Source of the DNA: Nocardia transvalensis | GTDB taxonomy: Bacteria > Actinomycetota > Actinomycetes > Mycobacteriales > Mycobacteriaceae | Length of the DNA: 64,000 nucleotides | Assembly: GCF_015477765.1 (NCBI RefSeq) | Contig: NZ_JADLQQ010000001.1 | Span: 248,001 to 312,000 of the forward strand | Direction of reading: 5' to 3' | Shown: piece by piece, positions 46,840 to 55,732 of the stretch | Position numbering within the stretch: the first letter of the stretch is position 1 | Layout: each line of letters opens with the position of its first letter | Notes under the pieces: generated by a model | The model's input: only the letters and a program-made list of their open reading frames with translations | What the model was told of the DNA's origin: nothing | Databases searched by the model: none | Translations under genes and position numbers: made by a program

Positions 46840-48264
46840 GTGATCACGAGACTGACGCCGCAGGATGCGTCGTTCTACCGGCTCGAATCGAGCAGTAATC
46901 CGATGCACATCGGCTCCCTCGCGATCGTGCGCGACCCTTCCCCCGCCGAGCAGCCGCCGCGGCCGTCGCTGGACTACGAGCGCCTGGTGGACCTTGTCGA
47001 GAGCCGTTTACCGCTGGTGCCGCGCTACCGGCGCAAGGTGCGCGAGATTCCGTTCGCGCTGGGCCGGCCGGTCTGGGTGGAGGATGCCCACTTCGACATC
47101 ACCTACCACGTGCGCCGCTCGGCGCTGCCGAATCCCGGCTCCGACGACCAACTGCACGAGCTGGTGTCACGGCTGGCCTCACGCCCGCTCGACCACACCC
47201 GCCCGCTGTGGGAGATGTATCTGATCGAGGGGCTGTCCGGCGGGCGGCGGGCCATCTTCACCAAGACCCACACCGCCCTGGTCGACGGCAGCAGCGCCCT
47301 CGAGATCGGGCACGTCATCCTCGACACCAGCCCGTCGCCGCGCGAGGTCGCCGCCGACGCCTGGACCGCCCGCCGCGAACCCGGCGAGGTGGAGCTGCTG
47401 GGCATGGCGCTGGTGGAGCTGGCCGCCCAGCCCCGCGAGGCGCTGGAGGTGCTGCGCGAGGCCGGCGTCAATGCCTCGGGGATCTTCGGGGTGGCCGGGA
47501 AGGCGGTGGACAAGATGGTGTCGGTGGTGCGCACCGCCGCGATCGGCGCGCCCGACAGCCCGTTCAACGCGCGCACCTCCCGTAACCGCCGCTTCCAGGT
47601 GGTGCAGACCGATCTCGAGGACTACCGCAAGATCCGCCGCCGGTTCGACTGCTCGATCAACGATGTGATTCTCGCGGTGGTGACCGGGGCGCTGCGCATC
47701 TTCCTGCAGTCGCGCGGCGACATGCTCACCGAATCCGCGGTCCTTCGGGCCGTGGTGCCGATGTCGGTGTACGTGGAGGGGCCGGGCGGTGACCAGCTGA
47801 AACCGGCCAGCGAGGTGTCGTCGTTCCTGGTGGACCTGCCGGTGGGCGAGCCGAACCCGGTGATGCGCCTGTCCCACATCTCCCATGCCACCGAGGCGCA
47901 CGCCCGGCACCGGCGCAGCGTGCGCGCCCGCACCCTGGTGCACATGGCCGGCTTCGCTCCGGCCAGCCTGCATGCGATGAGTGTGCGGGCGGCGAGTACG
48001 TTCGCAGAGCACACGTTCAATCTGGTGATCACCAATGCGCCGGGTCCGCAGCAGCCGATGTACATCGGCGGCGCGCGGATGCTGGAGATGTATCCGGTGT
48101 CGCCACTGCTGCGCAACCAGGCCTCGAGTATCGGAATCACGTCCTACGACGGACGCGTGTTCTACGGTCTCAATGCCGATCGCGATGCGATGGCCGATAT
48201 CGGAGTGCTGTCCGCGGCGGTGCGCGAGTCCATGGAGGAGATGCTCGGTGCCTGCGTCCAGTAA
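46840..48264 (+). CDS. WS/DGAT-family acyltransferase (Tgs3/Rv3234c-like), 474 aa
   Basis: Wax ester synthase/diacylglycerol acyltransferase fold: MITRLTPQDASFYRLES start, PLWEMYLIEGL, NAPGPQQPMYIGGARM and YPVSPLL. The active-site HHxxxDG reads HTALVDG (H144, T145, D149): the second His, the presumed base, is Thr. M. tuberculosis Tgs3 has a similar change (HQALING). The GTG at 46840 matches the family start, with GGAAGGAG 11 bases ahead. Makes storage lipid if active. Confidence 0.88.
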   Translation: MITRLTPQDASFYRLESSSNPMHIGSLAIVRDPSPAEQPPRPSLDYERLVDLVESRLPLVPRYRRKVREIPFALGRPVWVEDAHFDITYHVRRSALPNPGSDDQLHELVSRLASRPLDHTRPLWEMYLIEGLSGGRRAIFTKTHTALVDGSSALEIGHVILDTSPSPREVAADAWTARREPGEVELLGMALVELAAQPREALEVLREAGVNASGIFGVAGKAVDKMVSVVRTAAIGAPDSPFNARTSRNRRFQVVQTDLEDYRKIRRRFDCSINDVILAVVTGALRIFLQSRGDMLTESAVLRAVVPMSVYVEGPGGDQLKPASEVSSFLVDLPVGEPNPVMRLSHISHATEAHARHRRSVRARTLVHMAGFAPASLHAMSVRAASTFAEHTFNLVITNAPGPQQPMYIGGARMLEMYPVSPLLRNQASSIGITSYDGRVFYGLNADRDAMADIGVLSAAVRESMEEMLGACVQ

Positions 48265-48829
48265 AGGCAAGCTACGGGTCTACATCCCGGCGACCGTGGC
48301 CATGCTGCGGGAACTGGTGGACGATCGCGAGATCCGCGCGATCAACGACACGGCGTTCGCGGTGACCCCTGCGCTACGGGAGGCCTACGCCTCCGGTGAC
48401 GACGAGGAGTTGGCGGAGGTCGCGATGGGCGAGGCGGCGCGGGCGGCCCTGCGGCTGCTGGCCGAGGAGCGCGAGGCGGGGTCGCTGTCCGACGACTCCT
48501 CCGACGAGGACCCCTCCGACGACGCCGACGGCTACCACGGCCCGGTGTACCGGCGCGCGGTGATCGCCGCCGACGTGACCGGCGCGGCGCTGCGCCCGGA
48601 TCTCGACGACGCCGTGGTGCGGCTGTCGGCCCCGGTCACCTACGACATGATCGCCTCGGTGCACGTGGATCTGGCCGAGGCCGAACCGGCCGTCGCCAAG
48701 GCCGTCGACGTCGTCGACGCCGCCGATCTGGGGGATCCGGACGCCGAATTCGTCCTCGGCGATGCGGAGGACCACCAGCTGGCCTGGTATGCGGCCCAGG
48801 AGCTGCCGTTCCTGCTCGAACTGCTCTGA
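48248..48829 (+). CDS. DUF6912-like protein (Rv3231c-like), 193 aa
   Basis: Conserved start GKLRVYIPATVAMLRELVDD and an alternating pattern ending DHQLAWYAAQELPFLLELL. A central acidic linker (SDDSSDEDPSDDADG) looks disordered. Unknown function. The GTG at 48248 overlaps the acyltransferase gene by 17 bases, so they form one transcription unit. Confidence 0.82.
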   Translation: MPASSKGKLRVYIPATVAMLRELVDDREIRAINDTAFAVTPALREAYASGDDEELAEVAMGEAARAALRLLAEEREAGSLSDDSSDEDPSDDADGYHGPVYRRAVIAADVTGAALRPDLDDAVVRLSAPVTYDMIASVHVDLAEAEPAVAKAVDVVDAADLGDPDAEFVLGDAEDHQLAWYAAQELPFLLELL

Positions 48830-48830
48830 T

Positions 48831-49114
48831 CCCTCGCTTCGCTCGGGAAATGGAAGGGCTTCGCTCGGAAAAGTGAGGGGCTTCGCTCGGAAAAGTGAGA
48901 TCCCTCGCTTCGCTCGGAAAAAGTGAGGACTCCGCTCAGGAACTGCAAGGGCGCACGAAACCGTCAGGACGCATGGGAACTGCCAGGGCACCCGGGAACG
49001 TCGGTGCGCACGGGAACTGCATGAGCGCACAGGAACTGCGAGGGCGCATCTCCTCCCCTGTTCCCCGGCTTGCCCCTATTCCCGGCTTGCCCCTATTCCC
49101 GAGCGAAGCGAGGG
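48831..49114. repeat. Composite repeat region flanked by 19-bp inverted repeats
   Basis: CCCTCGCTTCGCTCGGGAA (48831-48849) returns inverted at 49096-49114. Between them are several CTTCGCTCGGAAAAGTGAG units and several GGGAACTGC units, and a duplicated CCCGGCTTGCCCCTATT near the right end. No gene is seen. It could be a miniature element or a fossil array. Confidence 0.75.
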
Positions 49115-49157
49115 ACCCCTAATGCCGGGACTACGTGACGTGGCTCGCAGTATGTCC

Positions 49158-49177
49158 TAACCTACGATGCCGTAACC
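49158..49177. promoter_or_regulatory. Putative desaturase-system operator, reductase copy
   Basis: TAACCTACGATGCCGTAACC, with inverted core TACG/CGTA. It shares 18 of 20 bases with the site at 52028 before the second desaturase. 41 bp before the reductase start. Confidence 0.6.
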
Positions 49178-49217
49178 TTGTCCGCAGGGTCGCCGATCGG
49201 CGCGCAATCACAGGGAA

Positions 49218-50381
49218 ATGAGCATCCGCACGATGGTCTTGAAATCGGTACAGGGCTTCCGGGAATGGCTGGAGGCCCCGGTAGACGAGGCGAAGATGGC
49301 CGGACGGACCCGGCTCAAGGCGCTGCGCGGCGCGGCCGCACGCATCACCACCCCCCTGCTGCCCGACGACTATCTGCATCTGATCAATCCACTGTGGTCG
49401 GCGCGCGAACTGCGCGGGCGCATCGTCGACGTGCGCAAGGAGACCGCGGATTCGGTCACCCTGGTCATCAAGCCGGGCTGGGGCTTCGATTTCAAGTTCA
49501 CCCCGGGCCAGTACATCGGCATCGGCGTGCTGGTCGACGGCCGCTGGCACTGGCGGTCGTACTCGCTGACCTGCCCCCCGGACTGGACCGACCCGGAGAA
49601 CCACTCCAAGCGCCTGATCTCCATCGCGGTCAAGGCGATGCCGGAGGGCTTCCTGTCCAGCCACCTGGTGGGCGGTGTGCCCGAGGGCACGGTCGTGCGC
49701 CTGGCCGCGCCGCAGGGCGGTTTCGTGCTGCCCGAGCCGCCGCCGGCCAAGGTGCTGTTCCTGACCGCGGGCAGCGGTATCACCCCGGTCATGGCCATGC
49801 TGCGCACCATGGATCGCCGCGACAACGTGCCCGATGTGGTGCACATCCATTCCGCGCGCACCGCCGACGACGTCATGTTCGGCGCGGAACTGCGCGCCCT
49901 GCACGACAAGCATCCGAGCTTCACCTCGCACCTGCACCTGACCGCCGAGCAGGGCAAATTCACGCTGGCGAGCCTGGACGAGCACTACCCCGACTGGCGC
50001 GAGCGCGAGACCTGGGCGTGCGGCCCGCTGGCGATGCTCGACGACATCGAAAGCCATTGGGCCGCAGCGGGCCTGAGCGACCGTCTACACATCGAGCGGT
50101 TCGAGGTCGAACGTTCGGCGGTCGGCGAGGGCGGCACGGTCACCTTCGCGCGCACCGGCCGCAGCGTCGCCATCGATGGCGCCACCAGCCTGCTGCAGGC
50201 CGGTGAGGGTGCGGGCGTGCAGATGCCGTTCGGCTGTCGCATGGGGATCTGTCAGACGTGCGTGGTCACCCTCACCGAGGGCCACGCGCGGGATCTGCGC
50301 AACGGTATGGAACACCAGGCCGGGGAGAAGATCCAGACCTGCATCTCCGCGGCCGCGGGCGACTGCACCCTGGACGTGTGA
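49218..50381 (+). CDS. Ferredoxin reductase with [2Fe-2S] domain (Rv3230c-like), 387 aa
   Basis: FAD-binding ([23 protein letters not shown]), NAD(P)-binding ([17 protein letters not shown]) and C-terminal plant-type ferredoxin (CRMGICQTC, later C in QTCISAA). It passes electrons from NADPH to the stearoyl-CoA desaturase DesA3 in mycobacteria, and two such desaturases follow here. GGAAATG at the start gives a short ribosome site. Confidence 0.92.
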   Translation: MSIRTMVLKSVQGFREWLEAPVDEAKMAGRTRLKALRGAAARITTPLLPDDYLHLINPLWSARELRGRIVDVRKETADSVTLVIKPGWGFDFKFTPGQYIGIGVLVDGRWHWRSYSLTCPPDWTDPENHSKRLISIAVKAMPEGFLSSHLVGGVPEGTVVRLAAPQGGFVLPEPPPAKVLFLTAGSGITPVMAMLRTMDRRDNVPDVVHIHSARTADDVMFGAELRALHDKHPSFTSHLHLTAEQGKFTLASLDEHYPDWRERETWACGPLAMLDDIESHWAAAGLSDRLHIERFEVERSAVGEGGTVTFARTGRSVAIDGATSLLQAGEGAGVQMPFGCRMGICQTCVVTLTEGHARDLRNGMEHQAGEKIQTCISAAAGDCTLDV

Positions 50382-50509
50382 ACCGCCACGTGGTCCGGCC
50401 GTAAACACTCGTTCGCCGAAAACCTATACCCTCGAAGGCGACGCTCGGTGCTCCTCGCGACCTCGGTCGGTGAGACCGCACTCCTTCGATGAGCGCCGTT
50501 CGACCGCAA

Positions 50510-50557
50510 CGAGGCACTCGAACACCGCCATCCGATAACAGCGAGGCAATCGAACAC
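50510..50557. promoter_or_regulatory. 16-bp direct repeats before first desaturase
   Basis: CGAGGCACTCGAACAC (50510-50525) and CGAGGCAATCGAACAC (50542-50557), 32 bp apart. The second ends one base before the GTG start. The TAACCTACG motif is absent here. Could be a regulator site. Confidence 0.45.
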
Positions 50558-50558
50558 A

Positions 50559-51968
50559 GTGGCAATTACCGATATCAATGCGTACTCCCATCTGACGGCG
50601 GCCGACGTCGAAACCCTCGGCCAGGAGCTCGACGCCATTCGCCGGAATGTGGAGCAATCGCTCGGCGAGCGGGATGCGAAATATATTCGTCGGACGATTC
50701 GCGCCCAACGCATCCTCGAGGCCGCCGGGCGGGCCACGTTGTTCGCGAGCAGGAAACGCTCGGCGTGGCTGCTCGGTACCGCCATGCTGTCGGTCGCCAA
50801 GATCATCGAGAACATGGAGCTCGGGCACAACATCAGCCACGGGCAATGGGATTGGATGAACGACCCGGAGATCCACTCCACCACGTGGGAGTGGGATATG
50901 ACCGGGACGTCCGGGCAGTGGAAACGAGCACACAACTACTCCCACCACACCTACACCAACGTGCTCGGCAAGGACGAGGACCTGGGCTTCGGCATCCTCC
51001 GGATGACCCGCGACGAGCCGTGGCGGCCGATCCACCTGATCCAGCCGTTGGGCAATCTGGTCCTCGCCGCGACCTTCGAATGGGGCATCGCCCTGCACGA
51101 CCTGTCGGCGGAGAAGGAGCAGCTGGGTGTGCCCACGAAACAGCTGCTGTCCGAGCCGAACAAGGCCTTCTTCCGTAAGGCCGGGCGGCAGGTGGCCAAG
51201 GACTTCGTGATCTATCCGCTGCTCACCGGCCCGGCCTGGAAGCAGACGCTGAAGGCGAATGCCACCGCGAACCTGGTTCGCAATCTGTGGGCCTACGCGG
51301 TGATCTTCTGTGGCCATTTCCCGGACGGCGCCGAGAAATTCACCGAGGACCACTTCGCCGACGAGACGCGGGCCGAGTGGTACCTGCGGCAAATGCTGGG
51401 CAGCGCCAATTTCCAGGCGGGCCCGGCCATGGCGTTCATGAGCGGCAACCTCTGCTACCAGATCGAGCACCACCTGTTCCCGGACATTCCGAGCAATCGA
51501 TACCCCGAGATCGCGGCGCAGGTCCGGCAGCTGTGCGACAAGTACGACCTGCCCTACACCACCGGTTCGCTGGGCAAGCAGTACCTGCTGGCCTTCCGGA
51601 CCATCCACAAGCTGGCCCTGCCGGACCGGTTCCTGCGCCGCACCGCCGACGACGCGCCGGAGACCTCCTCCGAGCGGAAATTCGCCGGGCTCACCCGGGT
51701 GAGCCTGCCGAGCGCCGATCAGTGGGCGGAAAACCATTGGCCGGGCATCGATCCCGAGACCGGGCAGCGACGCGGGCTGCGCTCGGCGCTGGCCGAAGCC
51801 AAGGGGGCGCTGAAGGAGAAGGCCCAGCAGGAGAAGCAGGCGCTGCGCGAGGCCAAGGTGGCGCTGCAGGACAAGGCCCGCGAGGAGCAGCAGCTGCTGC
51901 GCCGCAAGGCCCTGCGCGAGCGGGCGAACTGGCGGATGCGTCGGCGGCAGCGCCAGCAAGGGCTCTAA
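50559..51968 (+). CDS. Acyl-CoA/fatty acid desaturase (DesA3-like) with coiled-coil tail, 469 aa
   Basis: Membrane di-iron desaturase with all His boxes: GHNISH, HNYSHH and QIEHHLF, plus helices around 55-75 and 215-245. It inserts a cis double bond (delta-9 for DesA3) in acyl-CoA. From ~405 on it has a charged, heptad-like Ala/Lys/Glu/Gln tail (EAKGALKEKAQQEKQALREA) missing from its neighbour. GTG start fits the paralogue's start (MAITDINAYSHLTAADVE). Confidence 0.9.
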   Translation: MAITDINAYSHLTAADVETLGQELDAIRRNVEQSLGERDAKYIRRTIRAQRILEAAGRATLFASRKRSAWLLGTAMLSVAKIIENMELGHNISHGQWDWMNDPEIHSTTWEWDMTGTSGQWKRAHNYSHHTYTNVLGKDEDLGFGILRMTRDEPWRPIHLIQPLGNLVLAATFEWGIALHDLSAEKEQLGVPTKQLLSEPNKAFFRKAGRQVAKDFVIYPLLTGPAWKQTLKANATANLVRNLWAYAVIFCGHFPDGAEKFTEDHFADETRAEWYLRQMLGSANFQAGPAMAFMSGNLCYQIEHHLFPDIPSNRYPEIAAQVRQLCDKYDLPYTTGSLGKQYLLAFRTIHKLALPDRFLRRTADDAPETSSERKFAGLTRVSLPSADQWAENHWPGIDPETGQRRGLRSALAEAKGALKEKAQQEKQALREAKVALQDKAREEQQLLRRKALRERANWRMRRRQRQQGL

Positions 51969-52027
51969 CCACAGTTTGGTCACAACCACAATGCGGCGCA
52001 CGCCACAGTTGTGAATCAATCCGGAGA

Positions 52028-52062
52028 TAACCTACGGAGCCGTAACCTACGGTACTGTAACC
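52028..52062. promoter_or_regulatory. Two overlapping copies of desaturase-system operator
   Basis: TAACCTACGGAGCCGTAACC (52028-52047) and TAACCTACGGTACTGTAACC (52043-52062) overlap by five bases with a 15-bp period. They end three bases before the desaturase start codon, so binding would block transcription or translation start. Confidence 0.65.
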
Positions 52063-52065
52063 GGC

Positions 52066-53319
52066 ATGGCGATATCGGATGTCAAGGAATACGCCCACCT
52101 CACCCCGGAAGACGTGGAGGCGATCGGCGCGGAACTCGACGCCATCCGCCGTGAGATCGAAGCCTCCCGCGGCGAGCACGACGCCCGCTACATCCGCAAC
52201 GTGATCCGGCTGCAGCGCGGCCTCGAAATCAGCGGCCGTGCCGTGCTGTTCGCCAGCTTCTTCCCGCCCGCCTGGTTCGCCGGTGTGGCCCTGCTGTCCA
52301 CGGCCAAGATCATCGAGAACATGGAGATCGGCCACAACGTCATGCACGGGCAGTGGGACTGGATGAACGATCCGGAAGTCCACTCCTCGACGTGGGAGTG
52401 GGACAACGTGGGTCCGTCCGAGCACTGGAAGATCACCCACAACTACCTGCACCACAAGTACACCAACGTGCTGGGCATGGACGACGACATCGGCTACGGC
52501 CTGCTGCGCGTCACCCGCGATCAGCGGTGGTCGCCGTTCTATCTCGGCCAGCCGGTGTACAACCTGCTGCTGCAGATGTTCTTCGAGTACGGCGTCGCCA
52601 TCCAGCATCTGGAGCTGGGCAAGCTCGCGAAGAAGAAGTGGGACAAGGATTCTCCCGAGCGCAAGCAGTTCGAGAAGGACCGCCGCCTGGTGCTGAAGAA
52701 GATCGGTAAGCAGGTCGCCAAGGACTACGTGTTCTTCCCGCTGCTGACCGGTCCGGCGTTCGTGTCCACGCTGACGGCGAATCTCGCCGCCAACGTCATT
52801 CGCAACGTGTGGACCAATGCGGTGATCTTCTGCGGTCACTTCCCCGACGGCGCGGAGAAGTTCACCAGATTCGATGTCGACAACGAGACGCAGGGCGAGT
52901 GGTACCTGCGCCAGATGCTGGGCAGCGCCAACATCTCCGGCGGCCCGCTCATGCACTTCATGACCGGCAACCTCTCGCACCAGATCGAGCACCACCTGTT
53001 CCCGGATCTACCGAGCAACCGGCTCGCCGCCATCGCCGTGCGGGTGCGCGAACTCTGCGACAAATACGACCTGCCCTACACCACCGGCTCACTGCCGGTG
53101 CAGTACGCAAAGTCCTGGCGCACGATCATCAAACTCTCCCTCCCCAACAAATACCTGCGCCGCACCACCGACGACGCCCCCGAAACCCGCTCCGAACGCG
53201 CCTTCGGCGGCATCGGCACCATCGACCCCACCACCGGCCGCCGCCGCGGCCTCCGCACGGCCCTGAAGGAAGGCCGCCGCCGCATAGCGGCCCGCCGCCA
53301 GCCCGTCCCCGTCGGCTGA
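52066..53319 (+). CDS. Acyl-CoA/fatty acid desaturase (DesA3-like), 417 aa
   Basis: Second of two tandem desaturases, with His boxes GHNVMH, HNYLHH and QIEHHLF intact and the family end TGSLPVQYAKSWRTIIKLSLP. It lacks the coiled-coil tail of the first copy, and ends in a short basic stretch. Its own promoter has the doubled operator, so the two desaturases may be used under different conditions. ATG at 52066. Confidence 0.92.
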   Translation: MAISDVKEYAHLTPEDVEAIGAELDAIRREIEASRGEHDARYIRNVIRLQRGLEISGRAVLFASFFPPAWFAGVALLSTAKIIENMEIGHNVMHGQWDWMNDPEVHSSTWEWDNVGPSEHWKITHNYLHHKYTNVLGMDDDIGYGLLRVTRDQRWSPFYLGQPVYNLLLQMFFEYGVAIQHLELGKLAKKKWDKDSPERKQFEKDRRLVLKKIGKQVAKDYVFFPLLTGPAFVSTLTANLAANVIRNVWTNAVIFCGHFPDGAEKFTRFDVDNETQGEWYLRQMLGSANISGGPLMHFMTGNLSHQIEHHLFPDLPSNRLAAIAVRVRELCDKYDLPYTTGSLPVQYAKSWRTIIKLSLPNKYLRRTTDDAPETRSERAFGGIGTIDPTTGRRRGLRTALKEGRRRIAARRQPVPVG

Positions 53320-53330
53320 GCCCACTCCCA

Positions 53331-53404
53331 GCCGCACCCCTTGTTCGCACACGCACCCCGCCCAGCGCCATGAGCGGGGTGCGTTTGCGAACAAGGGGTG
53401 CGGC
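53331..53404. repeat. 74-bp palindromic element (family A copy 2)
   Basis: Nearly perfect: outer arms of 19 bp (GCCGCACCCCTTGTTCGCA and its complement) and inner arms ACGCACCCCGC / GCGGGGTGCGT of 11 bp around a 12-bp loop. Loop sequence shows it is inverted relative to copies 1 and 3. It is 12 bp after the desaturase stop. Confidence 0.9.
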
Positions 53405-53511
53405 AGAACGAAGGCCCGGGCAAGACCCCGAGGGGCGGTGCGGGCGCGGGAGTGGGCAGTTGGTTGACTGCTGGCATGGTTGTGGTGAGTGTCGAGCGGG
53501 TCGGCTGAGGT

Positions 53512-54144
53512 ATGGCGGGGCAGGCCGACATCTATGACGTGATCCGGCGGCGGCGGGATGTGCGGGCGGAGTTCACCGGGGAGCTCGTCGACGATGCCAC
53601 GCTGCTGCGGATTCTCGAGGCGGCGCATCGGGCGCCGAGTGTGGGCAATTCGCAGCCGTGGGATTTCGTCGTCGTGCGCGAGCGGGCGACACTGGAGAAG
53701 TTCGCCGCACATGTGGCCGAGAAGCGGATCGAATTCCGCGACGCGCTGCCGCCGGAGCGGGCCCGCACCTTCGAGCCGATCAAGATCGAGGGCATCACCG
53801 AGAGCGGCACCGGCATCGTCGTCACCCACGACGACAGCCGCGGCGGACCGCAGGTACTCGGCCGTGCGACGGTCCCCGAAACCGGCCTCTACTCCACCAT
53901 TCTCGCCATCCAGAACCTCTGGCTCGCCGCCACCGCCGAGGTCATCGGCGTCGGCTGGGTCAGCTTCTACGACGCCCCCTTCCTCACCGACCTCATCGCC
54001 CTCCCCCCAGGCATCCACCCCGTAGCCTGGCTCTGCATCGGCCCCGTCCACGCCTTCCAAGACGTCCCCGACCTCGAGCGCTTCGGCTGGCGCCCCCGCC
54101 GCCCCCTCCCCGAAGCCATCCACTGGGAGCGCTACCGCTCATAA
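53512..54144 (+). CDS. bluB: 5,6-dimethylbenzimidazole synthase BluB, 210 aa
   Basis: Flavin-destroying nitroreductase-fold enzyme that turns FMNH2 and O2 into the lower ligand of vitamin B12. BluB features: RRRRDVRAEFTGE (the catalytic Asp), HRAPSVGNSQPWDFVVV, STILAIQNLWLAATAEVIGVGWVSFY. Length matches. No cobalamin genes adjoin it, and no cobalamin riboswitch was seen. A family A palindrome stands on each side. Confidence 0.9.
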   Translation: MAGQADIYDVIRRRRDVRAEFTGELVDDATLLRILEAAHRAPSVGNSQPWDFVVVRERATLEKFAAHVAEKRIEFRDALPPERARTFEPIKIEGITESGTGIVVTHDDSRGGPQVLGRATVPETGLYSTILAIQNLWLAATAEVIGVGWVSFYDAPFLTDLIALPPGIHPVAWLCIGPVHAFQDVPDLERFGWRPRRPLPEAIHWERYRS

Positions 54145-54165
54145 CCCAACCCAGCGGCGCCGATG

Positions 54166-54242
54166 CAGCCGCACCCTCTATTGGCAGACGCACCCCGTGT
54201 AGGGCCTGGACGGGGTGCGTTTGCGAAGAAGGGGTGCGGCTG
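54166..54242. repeat. 77-bp palindromic element (family A copy 3)
   Basis: Outer arms CAGCCGCACCC / GGGTGCGGCTG (11 bp) and inner arms ACGCACCCCGT / ACGGGGTGCGT (11 bp), loop GTAGGGCCTGG. It fills the gap between convergent bluB and thiolase, ending three bases from the thiolase stop. Confidence 0.85.
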
Positions 54243-54245
54243 AGG

Positions 54246-55532
54246 TCAGACTCGTTCGAGGACGGCGGAGGCGCCTATGCCGCCTGCGGCGCAGATGCCC
54301 AGGAGGGCGGCGCTTTTGCCGGAGAGGGCCAGTTCATTGGCCATGGTGGTGACCATGCGGGCGCCGGTGGCGCCGAAGGGGTGACCCAGGGAGACCGAGC
54401 CGCCGTGGACGTTCAGGATCGCGGGGTCGATCTCGCCGACCGCGGTGTCGCGATCCAGGCGGGTCTTGGCCCACTCGTCGCTGGCGAGCGCGGCCAGCAC
54501 GGACAGGGTCTGGGCGGCGAAGGCCTCGTGGATATCGACGAAATCGACGTCGGCCAGCGACATTCCGGCCTTGTCGAGGGCGCGCGGCATGGAGATGGCC
54601 GGGCCGATCAGGACCTGGTCGGTGGGGTCGACGCTGACATAGGTCCAGGAGCGGAAGGCGGCCAGCGGCGCGAGGCCCAGGGCGCGGGCCTTCTCCTCAC
54701 TCATCAGCAGCACCGCGGAGGCACCATCGGTGAGCGGGCTGGCATTTCCGGCGGTGACGGTGCCGTCCTTGGCGAAGACCGGCGGCAGCGTGGCCAACTT
54801 CTCCACACTGGTGTTGGCCCGGACAAGTCCGTCTCGGCGCACCGATTTCCCTTCGGGCGTCACGACTTCCAGAACCTCGCGGTCGAAACGGCCGGATTCG
54901 ATGGCCGCGGCGGCCCGGTGATGCGAGCGCGCGGCGAACTCGTCCTGCGCGGCCCGAGTGACGCCGTGAATGCCGGCCATCTTCTCCGCCGACTCCCCCA
55001 TCACCTCGCCGGTGGTGCGCTCGGCGATCTTGGGCCGGCGCGGCACGATATCGGTGAACGGCGCCAGCTGGGCCACCGCCGACAGATAGTCCTTGGGTTT
55101 CGGCTTGCCCAGCGCCAGCGGCGCCGCGGCATGCACCACCTTCTGCGGCAGCTTCACCTCGGCATTGCTGGTGGAATCGCTGCCGCCCGCGATCATGACG
55201 TCGTACTCGCCGCGTTCGATGGCGGCCGCCGCCGAGGTGACCGCCTGCAGCCCCGACGCACAGGCCCGCGTCACGGTGTAGCCCTCGCAACCGGGATCGA
55301 GCTTCAGATCCAGCGCGATCTCCCGGGCGATATTCGGTGCGGCACTGGGCAGGATCACCCCGCCCCACACGATCGCCTGCACCTCGTCCTTGGGCAACCC
55401 GGTCCGCTCCAGCAGTCCGGCCACGGCCGCATCGGCCAGGTCGATGGAATCCATCCGGGTGTAATCGGTGAACGCCCGCACGAACGGGGTGCGCACCCCG
55501 GAGACGATCACAGCACGGCGGGTGGTGGCCAT
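54246..55532 (-). CDS. Acetyl-CoA C-acyltransferase (FadA/FadI-type thiolase), 428 aa
   Basis: Thiolase with both reactive cysteines (TRACASGLQ near 90 and GICAAGGIGAS near the end), the NVHGGSVSLGHPFGATGARM His motif and HEAFAAQ. The length and the start TTRRAVIVSGVRTPFVRAF fit the FadI-type group that works on long chains in beta-oxidation. An inverted repeat 36 bp upstream suggests TetR-type control. Confidence 0.92.
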   Translation of the reverse strand: MATTRRAVIVSGVRTPFVRAFTDYTRMDSIDLADAAVAGLLERTGLPKDEVQAIVWGGVILPSAAPNIAREIALDLKLDPGCEGYTVTRACASGLQAVTSAAAAIERGEYDVMIAGGSDSTSNAEVKLPQKVVHAAAPLALGKPKPKDYLSAVAQLAPFTDIVPRRPKIAERTTGEVMGESAEKMAGIHGVTRAAQDEFAARSHHRAAAAIESGRFDREVLEVVTPEGKSVRRDGLVRANTSVEKLATLPPVFAKDGTVTAGNASPLTDGASAVLLMSEEKARALGLAPLAAFRSWTYVSVDPTDQVLIGPAISMPRALDKAGMSLADVDFVDIHEAFAAQTLSVLAALASDEWAKTRLDRDTAVGEIDPAILNVHGGSVSLGHPFGATGARMVTTMANELALSGKSAALLGICAAGGIGASAVLERV

Positions 55533-55567
55533 GGAGTTGTCCTTTCGAGTGAACCGCTGCTCTCTAA

Positions 55568-55583
55568 CTTACTCTGAAGTAAG
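55568..55583. promoter_or_regulatory. Putative TetR-type operator upstream of thiolase
   Basis: CTTACT-CTGA-AGTAAG, perfect 6-bp arms, in the thiolase promoter region. This resembles operators of TetR-type fatty-acid regulators. The regulator is not in the immediate vicinity. Confidence 0.5.
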
Positions 55584-55639
55584 AAGAAAATCGATACACC
55601 CTGTCACGGACAACGTCGCGAAAGCGGGGGATATCAGGC

Positions 55640-55667
55640 GACCGGGGCTTATGGTGGAGCCCCGGTC
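55640..55667. terminator. Hairpin after hpf
   Basis: GACCGGGGCT / AGCCCCGGTC, 10-bp perfect stem with an 8-nt loop, 66 bp past the hpf stop. Likely terminator; its loop is unlike family B. Confidence 0.65.
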
Positions 55668-55732
55668 GAGAAGGGGTCCCGGCTACACCGGAATGACGCG
55701 AGTCGCGCCGATAAGGTGCCTGCGCCTGCGAC

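Noticed and set aside
53320..53511. Cobalamin riboswitch before bluB
   Set aside because: The structure there is the simple family A palindrome also found at moeZ; no B12-box-like sequence was seen.
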